Positions 1-4,796 of a stretch of DNA of 5,014 nucleotides are shown piece after piece; position 1 is the first letter of the stretch; each line of letters begins with the position of its first letter. The DNA comes from Lachnospiraceae bacterium. Its GTDB lineage: Bacteria; Bacillota; Clostridia; Lachnospirales; Lachnospiraceae. The notes under the pieces were generated by a model. That model was given only the letters and a program-made list of their open reading frames with translations. It searched no databases and was not told where the DNA came from. The position numbers and the translations under genes were made by a program. Location of the stretch: positions 1 through 5,014 of the forward strand of contig JAFUXY010000068.1 of assembly GCA_017477005.1 (NCBI GenBank), given 5' to 3'.

Positions 1-827
1 CCATGGTGGCTTTCACGGGACAGGAAGCCTTTGGCGCCAAGCTGTCCCTGTCTATTGGCGGAATGCTGCTGCAGCCATCGGAATTCATCAAGATCGTATT
101 CGTGTTCTTTGTGGCCTCCTGTTTCGCGAGATCCACCGGCCCGGGGTCGGTTCTTTTCGCAACGGTAATAGCAGGAGCCCATGTCATGCTTTTGGTGGCT
201 TCAAGGGATCTGGGAGGCGCCGGGATCTATATGGTCACGTATTTGATCATGCTGTATGTAGCGACCGGGAAGATCCGGTATTTGGGAATCGGATTTTTGT
301 CCGGGGTAGGAGGGCTGTATGTGGCCTATCACTTGTTCGGACATGTACGCACCCGCGTGAGCGCCTGGATGGATCCGCTGTCCGATATTGACGGAGCCGG
401 GTACCAGGTCAGCCATTCGCTGTTTGCCATCGGCACGGGAGGATGGTTTGGGAGCGGACTCTACCAGGGAATGCCGGACCGGATACCGGTTGTGGAAAAG
501 GATTTTATTTTTTCAGCCATATCGGAGGAGCTGGGCGCGGTGTTCGCATTATGTTTGATTTTTATTTGCATGAGCTGTTTTCTGATGTTTTTTAATATAT
601 CGCTGCAGATACGATCCCGGTTTTACAAATTGGTGGCGCTGGGACTCGGGACGGTGTATGCGACGCAGACGTTTTTGATGCTGGGAGGGGTCATCCGCTT
701 TATCCCGTCCACCGGCGTGACTTTGCCGCTGGTGAGCTACGGGGGGAGTTCGCTGATGTCGACGATGATCCTGTTCGCGATCATCCAGGGGATGTATCTT
801 CGGCGGGGAGACTACAAGGAGACTTGA
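1..827 (+). CDS. FtsW/RodA/SpoVE (SEDS) family peptidoglycan glycosyltransferase, 5' partial
   Basis: SEDS proteins are polytopic membrane enzymes that polymerise lipid II into glycan strands together with a class B PBP. Visible, numbered from the ATG at 3: QPSEFIK (24-30); DLGGA (69-73), matching the family's DLG element; W-M-D-P (122-125) then GAGYQ (131-135); a glycine-rich GTGGWFGSGL (144-153); EKDFIFSAISEELG (165-178), whose D167 aligns with the Asp proposed as catalytic in RodA; and STGVTLPLVSYGGSS (236-250), the family signature. Several hydrophobic membrane segments are present. The ATG at 3 is almost certainly internal: QPSE normally lies well over 100 residues into these proteins, so the N-terminal part lies upstream of the window. 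The stop at 825-827 overlaps the extreme TTG start option of the next gene. The family is clear from sequence. Whether its role is elongation, division or sporulation cannot be decided; the adjacent PBP suggests an elongation-type pair (inference). Confidence 0.95.
   Translation, partial: MVAFTGQEAFGAKLSLSIGGMLLQPSEFIKIVFVFFVASCFARSTGPGSVLFATVIAGAHVMLLVASRDLGGAGIYMVTYLIMLYVATGKIRYLGIGFLSGVGGLYVAYHLFGHVRTRVSAWMDPLSDIDGAGYQVSHSLFAIGTGGWFGSGLYQGMPDRIPVVEKDFIFSAISEELGAVFALCLIFICMSCFLMFFNISLQIRSRFYKLVALGLGTVYATQTFLMLGGVIRFIPSTGVTLPLVSYGGSSLMSTMILFAIIQGMYLRRGDYKET
816..822 (+). promoter_or_regulatory. Ribosome binding site of the class B PBP gene
   Basis: AAGGAGA lies inside the last codons of the SEDS gene. 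It is 10 nt before the ATG at 833 but only 1 nt before the TTG at 824. The spacing therefore favours ATG 833 as the PBP start, although TTG 824 would give the classic 4-bp TTGA overlap with the upstream stop. Confidence 0.7.
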
Positions 828-832
828 AAAAT

Positions 833-2347
833 ATGCGGCGGAAAAGAAACCGAGTGGACGAGATCGAGTTGATCGATTTCGGTCTCGATCCTGAGACAAC
901 GGAAAAACGAACCCCATTTTCGATCACGCCTCCGAAGCTGCCGAAAATGGGGCGGGCGAAGGGCCGGTATATGCTGGTTACTTACGGCTTTTTTGGGCTG
1001 TTTCTTTGCCTGTGCGTTTATTTTGTCTATTATGTCGGGTTTGTCGGAGAAGATTTCATCAACAATCCCTACAATCCAAGGCTTCAAATGTTTTCGGAGA
1101 CGACGATCCGCGGCGATATCCTGGCCTCGGACGAGACGGTGCTGGCTACGTCGGAGCTTCGTTCGGATGGTACCGAGATGCGGGTGTACCCCAAGGGACG
1201 GGTCTTTAGCCATGTAGTCGGGTTTTCGTCCAATGGGATGGCGGGTCTCGAACTAATGACGAATTTTCATCTGCTGCGCTCCCATGCGTTTTTTGTGGAA
1301 AAGCTCGTCAGCGAGTTCACCGGGAAGAAGTTAGAGGGAGATTCTGTCGTTTCCAGCCTCGATCCGGGGCTGTCCGAGCGTGTCTATCAACTAATGGTGC
1401 CTTATGAGGGGGCGGTTGTGGCGCTCGATCCGACCACCGGAAAGGTGCTTTGTAGGGTGTCGAAGCCGGATTTTGAACCGGCCAGTATCGAAACAAACTG
1501 GTCGTATTATGCCTCGGATTCCGGCTCGTCGGTGCTTTTGAACCGCGCGACGCAGGGCTTGTATCCGCCTGGTTCTACGCTGAAAATACTGACGGGGCTG
1601 GAGTATCTGCGGGAGGGTGGCTCGCTGTATGACCCCTTTCAATGTTCCGGGAGCATTACCGAGGGGGATACAACCATTCATTGTTATCGGGGCGCTGTCC
1701 ACGGGGACCAGACCTTTGAGGAAGCCTTTGGCAATTCCTGCAACTGTGTGTTCGCTGAGGTGGGGCTTTCCGAGGATCGACATGAGTTGGAGCGTTTGAT
1801 GGCGAAGGCACTGTTCAATCGGTCGCTGCCGACGGATATCAAGCCGGTGGCCCGAAGCGAATTTTCGCTCGAGAATGCCGATCAAGGGCTTGTCATGCAG
1901 ACGGCGATCGGGCAGGGGCAGACATTGGTGACGCCGCTTCATATGGCGATGATTGCATCTGCGATCGCCAACGACGGCGTGTTGATGGAGCCGTCTCTGC
2001 TGCTGCGGATCGTCAACAATGGAGGCACGACGGTACGCACCTTTGCGCCAAAGGAATATGGGAGGCTGTTTGAGGAAACAGACAACGAACAGCTGCGCGA
2101 GCTGATGCGTTTTGCTGTCACAAACGGCACGGTAAGCGGCGTGGCTTCAGAGTCCTACGAGGCGTTCGGAAAGACCGGCACCGCAGAATTTTCGGAAAAT
2201 ACACAAGAAGCACATTCTTGGTTTGTAGGATTCGCGCAATCCGATCAAAAGAAAATCGCGGTGGCGGCGATCCTCGAAGGGGCTGGGAGCGGAAGCGAGC
2301 ATGCGGTTCCTTTGGTGCGTTCGCTGCTGGATTATTATTTTCAGTAG
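833..2347 (+). CDS. Class B penicillin-binding protein (peptidoglycan DD-transpeptidase)
   Basis: This monofunctional transpeptidase crosslinks stem peptides of new peptidoglycan outside the membrane and is the usual partner of a SEDS glycosyltransferase such as the gene just upstream. Numbered from ATG 833 (504 aa): a charged cytoplasmic N-terminus, one membrane anchor at about 47-70, the RGDIL element (93-97) of the PBP dimerisation/pedestal region, and a GLEL element near 138-141. The transpeptidase domain opens with GAVVALDPTTGKVL. All three active-site motifs are intact: SxxK as S248-T-L-K251 (in PPGSTLK), SxN as S302-C-N304, and KTG as K447-T-G449, followed by HSWFVGFA. Two cysteines (271, 284) frame a short loop before the SxN motif; I recall a similar pair in clostridial homologues. 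TTG 824 would add three residues. Compared with E. coli PBP2/PBP3 the pedestal region is short, as in the clostridial PbpA-like group. No separate promoter is seen, so it is probably cotranscribed with the SEDS gene. Confidence 0.95.
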   Translation: MRRKRNRVDEIELIDFGLDPETTEKRTPFSITPPKLPKMGRAKGRYMLVTYGFFGLFLCLCVYFVYYVGFVGEDFINNPYNPRLQMFSETTIRGDILASDETVLATSELRSDGTEMRVYPKGRVFSHVVGFSSNGMAGLELMTNFHLLRSHAFFVEKLVSEFTGKKLEGDSVVSSLDPGLSERVYQLMVPYEGAVVALDPTTGKVLCRVSKPDFEPASIETNWSYYASDSGSSVLLNRATQGLYPPGSTLKILTGLEYLREGGSLYDPFQCSGSITEGDTTIHCYRGAVHGDQTFEEAFGNSCNCVFAEVGLSEDRHELERLMAKALFNRSLPTDIKPVARSEFSLENADQGLVMQTAIGQGQTLVTPLHMAMIASAIANDGVLMEPSLLLRIVNNGGTTVRTFAPKEYGRLFEETDNEQLRELMRFAVTNGTVSGVASESYEAFGKTGTAEFSENTQEAHSWFVGFAQSDQKKIAVAAILEGAGSGSEHAVPLVRSLLDYYFQ

Positions 2348-2367
2348 AAATTTGTCTGGACTTGCGG

Positions 2368-2373
2368 TATAAT
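2368..2373 (+). promoter_or_regulatory. Candidate sigma-A -10 box before the Nudix gene
   Basis: A perfect TATAAT lies 20 bp after the PBP stop and 41 bp before the Nudix ATG, in the only sizeable gap upstream of this gene group. The -35 is poor. A TTGTCT at 2352-2357 is too close (10-bp spacer), and the hexamer at the usual 17-bp distance (2345-2350, TAGAAA) is a weak match. The placement suggests a separate transcription start for the Nudix group, but this rests mainly on the -10 box. Confidence 0.4.
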
Positions 2374-2401
2374 GAATTGATAGCCCGAAGAGGATGAACA
2401 T

Positions 2402-2407
2402 AGGAGG
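2402..2407 (+). promoter_or_regulatory. Ribosome binding site of the Nudix gene
   Basis: A perfect AGGAGG sits 7 nt before the ATG at 2415. It decides the start against the in-frame ATG at 2394, which lies upstream of this site and has only a purine stretch abutting it with no spacing. Confidence 0.85.
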
Positions 2408-2414
2408 CATCGCC

Positions 2415-2888
2415 ATGATTGAAGCAACGAGCTGTGGCGAGGTAGTCATATTCCGGGGCAAAATTCTCATCCTTTATAAAAATTATCATCAGCATTACGA
2501 TGGATGGGTACTGCCGAAGGGGACGGTAGAGGAAGGGGAATTGTTCGATGAAACGGCCATACGAGAAGTGAAGGAAGAAACCGATGCCAATGCCGCCATT
2601 GTGAAATATATAGGAAGCAGCAGTTATAGCTTTACCGTTCCAGAGGGATTGGTCGAAAAAACGGTTCATTGGTATCTGATGTCGGGATTCAGCTACCATA
2701 GTCGGCCGTTGCACAAGGAATATTTTGAGGATTCGGGTTATTACAAATACCATGAAGCCTACCATTTATTGAAATTTTCCAACGAGAAGATAGTTTTGAA
2801 GCAAGCATATCGGGAATACGTGAACATGCGAAGGCATGGGATTTGGACTCAAAGAAATGTTTCAAAAAACGACAGAAAAAGGACTTAA
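2415..2888 (+). CDS. Nudix hydrolase
   Basis: Nudix enzymes hydrolyse nucleoside diphosphates linked to another moiety, with divalent metals held by the Nudix-box glutamates. The 157-aa protein has a Nudix box at 36-58: G36, E42, R50-E51, E54-E55, matching Gx5Ex7REUxEExGU except that the last glycine is aspartate (D57). It is preceded by W31-V-LPKG, and K82-TVHWYLM (82-89) lies downstream. LPKG plus KTVHW-L-M resembles the subgroup of diadenosine polyphosphate and diphosphoinositol polyphosphate hydrolases (MutT/Ap4A type) more than MutT proper; that substrate assignment is an inference. The C-terminal tail (from about 135) is basic and is the part that overlaps the next gene. It is the first gene of an overlapping trio, with its own strong ribosome binding site and a possible promoter. 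The metal-binding residues look intact, so it is probably an active enzyme. Confidence 0.92.
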   Translation: MIEATSCGEVVIFRGKILILYKNYHQHYDGWVLPKGTVEEGELFDETAIREVKEETDANAAIVKYIGSSSYSFTVPEGLVEKTVHWYLMSGFSYHSRPLHKEYFEDSGYYKYHEAYHLLKFSNEKIVLKQAYREYVNMRRHGIWTQRNVSKNDRKRT

Positions 2889-3195
2889 TTTCAAGACGGT
2901 GGAAAAGCTCTATTTGTCGAATGAGAGGTTGAATCCTGGAGCGGTCTTTCGCAGGATTCGGCATGGGAAGCGTCTGCGGTCGCTGTATCTGATCGTGCTA
3001 TCAGAAAGGGACGGCGAGCTTTTCGTGATCTATCCAGCGAAGGAGCTGCTGCTGCCTATGTACGAGGGGCGGCAGTTTGAAGTGGCCGGGATCGGAAGGG
3101 GAAGGAGAAAGACTCTTCTTTTATTGGAGCAAATGTTTTCAGATATGATTCAGGAAATGAACACGATCGATGTGGATCATTATTTTCATTCTTAA
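2836..3195 (+). CDS. Conserved-looking hypothetical protein, 119 aa
   Basis: I do not recognise a named family. The protein is soluble, with no signal peptide or membrane segment. It has a basic stretch (about 36-48, rich in R, H and K), a beta-like SLYLIVLS (49-56), a second strand ELFVIYPAKELLLP (61-74), and an amphipathic helix near the end (about 93-108). The reading frame is supported by G/C-rich third positions through most of its length and by its place between two codirectional genes. The start is uncertain. ATG 2836 gives a 53-bp overlap with the Nudix gene and has no well-spaced Shine-Dalgarno; ATG 2857 gives 112 aa and a 32-bp overlap. An in-frame stop at 2821 rules out longer forms. 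Translation may be coupled to the Nudix gene. The end overlaps the DUF2953 gene by 26 bp. No function is proposed. Confidence 0.75.
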   Translation: MGFGLKEMFQKTTEKGLNFKTVEKLYLSNERLNPGAVFRRIRHGKRLRSLYLIVLSERDGELFVIYPAKELLLPMYEGRQFEVAGIGRGRRKTLLLLEQMFSDMIQEMNTIDVDHYFHS

Positions 3196-4162
3196 AGTTT
3201 TTTTGTGGATTCTGCTGGCAGCGGTGGCGTTGGCCGTATTGGGGTTTTTGTACGTGTTTCTGGCGCCGGTTGCTTATATTCTGTCGGTGGAGTTCGAAAA
3301 GCGTCTGTCGATGCAGGTTCGCATCAGGGATCCGCTGCGGCTGGTGAAGATGGAGCTGTCCTACGATGAGGCAGGTCTGCAGTACGGCGTCCGCCTGGCC
3401 TGGGGACTGCTTTCTCGGAGAAGAGGGGGAAGCGAGGAAGCCGGAGAGGGCGAAGACGGCGCGGAGGAAGAAGGACAAGGTTCCGGGACAGGAAGCGGCG
3501 CAGCCGGAGAAGAGGATTTCGGAGGGGGCGGTGCCACGGTCGGGGAAGAAGCTCGTGAGGCGAAAAGTATTTCGGACGGGGGAGACGGTATGCCGTCCGT
3601 TGAAGAGACAGAAGAGGAAACAGGTGGAGGATCGGTAGAGTCGACGGAAAGTCATGAAAAAACTACTTCCGAAAATGTCATCCGCCCGCCGAGACCGCCA
3701 AGAGAACCGGATGAGCGGATTCGTCCGCCGAGGGATCCGAGACCCCCAAGGGAGCCGGGCGATGAGACAGAAAGCTCAAAGCCGAAACGTCCGAACAACC
3801 CATTTTCAAAATGGAAATATATTTTGACGCATCCGGATAATCAGCGGGCATTATCGTTGATTTTTAACGAGGGAATGAAGCTCGTCTACCGAATGCGACC
3901 CAGGATCAAGCAGTTGGAGGGACATTTTTCAACCGGAGAGCCGGACTGGACCGGGCAGCTTATTGGATTGATTTCCATTTGCCCGCTTCTGTATGAGGAT
4001 TCCGTTTGTCTCTATCCGGATTTTGAGAGCGAAAAGGCGTACGCCGATGGAAGGCTGGAAATTGACGGCAAGGTTCGGCTGATTTTTCTTTCGCTTTTTG
4101 GGCTGCGGATAATTTTGAGCAGGGACTGCAGGCATCTGTACCGGCAGATCCGACACTTGTGA
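3170..4162 (+). CDS. DUF2953 domain-containing membrane protein (YtfI-like)
   Basis: The function of DUF2953 is unknown. The domain occurs in Bacillota, and the B. subtilis member YtfI is encoded directly before YtfJ/GerW, the same order as here. The 330-aa protein has a long N-terminal hydrophobic segment (about 3-36) and an N-terminal domain part (37-82). A charged low-complexity linker (about 83-208) follows, and then the conserved C-terminal part: WKYILTHPDNQ (215-225), GEPDWTGQLIGLIS (256-269), a short PLLYED, LYPDFE (281-286) and DGRLEIDGKVRLI (293-305). The assignment rests on the TGQLIGL and LYPDFE elements plus the genomic neighbour. ATG 3170 lies inside the preceding gene, with AGGAAA 12 nt upstream; no later start before the hydrophobic segment is better. 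The linker is odd: its acidic Gly/Glu-rich first part has codon use unlike the rest of the gene, while another frame fits better (see findings). The protein is probably membrane-anchored, with orientation unknown. Confidence 0.85.
   Translation: MWIIIFILKVFLWILLAAVALAVLGFLYVFLAPVAYILSVEFEKRLSMQVRIRDPLRLVKMELSYDEAGLQYGVRLAWGLLSRRRGGSEEAGEGEDGAEEEGQGSGTGSGAAGEEDFGGGGATVGEEAREAKSISDGGDGMPSVEETEEETGGGSVESTESHEKTTSENVIRPPRPPREPDERIRPPRDPRPPREPGDETESSKPKRPNNPFSKWKYILTHPDNQRALSLIFNEGMKLVYRMRPRIKQLEGHFSTGEPDWTGQLIGLISICPLLYEDSVCLYPDFESEKAYADGRLEIDGKVRLIFLSLFGLRIILSRDCRHLYRQIRHL
3425..3760 (+). other. Low-complexity linker of the DUF2953 protein, with frame anomaly and Pro-Arg repeats
   Basis: The stretch separates the N- and C-terminal parts of the DUF2953 protein. 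In the annotated frame the first half is acidic and glycine-rich. The second half (about 172-197) has repeated R-P-P-R-[ED/P] units: RPPRPPREP, then RPPRDP, then RPPREP. Three runs of five G occur, at 3425-3429, 3524-3528 and 3578-3582. The +1 frame is open from 3366 to a TAG at 3636-3638 and encodes a Lys/Arg/Ala/Pro-rich sequence with much stronger G-ending codon bias. Variable length and composition are common in such linkers, so this may not affect the folded parts. Confidence 0.6.
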
Positions 4163-4212
4163 GTAGATATACTTTAGGAAACGCTGGTAAAAGCGAGTTT
4201 GCCCTGTGGGTA

Positions 4213-4257
4213 TTTCCTTTGTGCCAAATCGCTGCACGAATGCGACGCAAAAGGAAA
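4213..4257 (+). repeat. Imperfect inverted repeat / hairpin upstream of gerW
   Basis: TTTCCTTT (4213-4220) pairs with AAAGGAAA (4250-4257). After a bulged G4221, TGC (4222-4224) pairs with GCA (4247-4249). After an asymmetric internal loop, TCGC (4229-4232) pairs with GCGA (4242-4245) around a 9-nt loop. That is 15 Watson-Crick pairs in a 45-nt stretch. No T-run follows the right arm, so it does not look like a simple intrinsic terminator of the DUF2953 gene. It could be an operator, an mRNA leader structure or an end-protecting hairpin; the sequence does not decide. Confidence 0.5.
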
Positions 4258-4271
4258 CGAATAAATTCGTT
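4256..4271 (+). repeat. Short palindrome next to the hairpin
   Basis: AACGAAT (4256-4262) and ATTCGTT (4265-4271) are perfect inverted repeats separated by AA. The palindrome overlaps the right arm of the larger inverted repeat by 2 nt. As a DNA palindrome it could be an operator half-site pair; as RNA the loop would open to at least four bases. It lies 42 bp before the gerW start. Confidence 0.45.
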
Positions 4272-4297
4272 CGCAAGTTTATAGAATATTTTGCATC

Positions 4298-4303
4298 AGG
4301 AGG
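4298..4303 (+). promoter_or_regulatory. Ribosome binding site of gerW
   Basis: A perfect AGGAGG with a 9-nt spacer to the ATG at 4313 fixes the gerW start. Confidence 0.85.
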
Positions 4304-4312
4304 AAACATATT

Positions 4313-4747
4313 ATGGCTTCAAACAGTGATGAATTGATGAAAAATACGATAGGCAATCTATTCAAAGGCATGGAGGGCTATCTTTCCACGAAGTCTGTTG
4401 TCGGAGAGCCAATCTACGTTGGGGATACGATTATTATACCGCTGGTGAATGTGTCCTTCGGGATGGGCACCGGGTCGTTTGTGGGTGATCGCAAGAACGG
4501 GGGCGCAGGCGGGATCGGAGGAAGGATGACGCCGAATGCGGTGTTGGTGATCGCAGACGGTCACACCAGGTTGATTGATATATCCACAAACCATGGCATC
4601 AACAAGGTGCTGGATCTGGTGCCGGATTTTGTATCGAATTTCTTTACCAAGGGCAAAAGGCCGGAGACTCCCGCCGTGCAGGAGGCCAGAAATGCAGCAC
4701 GTTCGGAGATGGAAGAGACAATCTACGATGCATCGGAGGTGGAGTGA
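4313..4747 (+). CDS. gerW: GerW/YtfJ family sporulation protein
   Basis: GerW (YtfJ) is a small spore-associated protein which in B. subtilis is made during sporulation and is needed for normal L-alanine germination; its biochemical role is not known. The 144-aa protein shows the whole family pattern. The helical N-terminus includes NLFKGMEGYLSTKSVVG (15-31). Next comes the core EPIYVGDTIIIPLVNVSFG (32-50), a glycine-rich turn region (50-70), then MTPNAVLVI (72-80) and a C-terminal helix LDLVPDFVSNFF (100-111). The tail after about 116 is charged and variable. The length is typical. It follows the DUF2953 gene as ytfJ follows ytfI in B. subtilis, but here 150 bp separates them, with inverted repeats and a strong ribosome binding site, so it may have its own control. 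I found no convincing sporulation sigma-factor promoter. Confidence 0.93.
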   Translation: MASNSDELMKNTIGNLFKGMEGYLSTKSVVGEPIYVGDTIIIPLVNVSFGMGTGSFVGDRKNGGAGGIGGRMTPNAVLVIADGHTRLIDISTNHGINKVLDLVPDFVSNFFTKGKRPETPAVQEARNAARSEMEETIYDASEVE

Positions 4748-4749
4748 AA

Positions 4750-4756
4750 AAGGAGG
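4750..4756 (+). promoter_or_regulatory. Shine-Dalgarno-like sequence with no start codon after it
   Basis: AAGGAGG begins 2 nt after the gerW stop codon. No ATG, GTG or TTG lies within the next 27 bases: the first start-like codon is an ATG at 4784, which opens only a 16-codon frame. The real downstream gene starts at 4797, 40 nt away. A T7 run (4771-4777) separates the two. The site may be a remnant of a lost gene start. Confidence 0.4.
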
Positions 4757-4796
4757 AAATCTCAAATAGGTTTTTTTAACGAGATGGGGGGCGGGC

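Noticed and set aside
1391..1942. 183-codon open frame on the - strand inside the PBP gene
   Set aside because: It is the mirror of a strongly supported transpeptidase domain; its translation is rich in Arg, His and Gln with no recognisable pattern, and there is no ribosome binding site of note.
2352..2357. TTGTCT as -35 box for TATAAT at 2368
   Set aside because: The spacer is only 10 bp, far from the 16-18 bp needed.
2118..2765. 215-codon open frame on the - strand across the PBP end and Nudix gene
   Set aside because: It covers two well-supported + strand genes and the promoter gap; its product shows no family features and the composition of a shadow frame.
2394..2888. Nudix start at ATG 2394
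   Set aside because: It lies upstream of the perfect AGGAGG and has no spacing to the nearest purine stretch; ATG 2415 is ideally placed.
3366..3638. 90-codon + strand frame inside the DUF2953 gene as a separate gene
   Set aside because: It has no ribosome binding site and its first third lies over conserved DUF2953 sequence. Its good codon bias is better explained by frame drift in the linker, reported as a finding.
3056..3655. 199-codon open frame on the - strand across the hypothetical and DUF2953 genes
   Set aside because: It arises opposite GA-rich coding sequence; the product is Pro/Gln/Arg-rich without domains.
4174..4200. Terminator hairpin after the DUF2953 gene
   Set aside because: AAAC/GTTT and CGC/GCG can pair only with a bulge and no clear T tail follows; too weak to call.
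4771..4777. T7 run as intrinsic terminator of gerW
   Set aside because: No GC-rich stem precedes it. The only inverted repeat, ATCTC (4759-4763) with GAGAT (4781-4785), places the T-run inside the loop.
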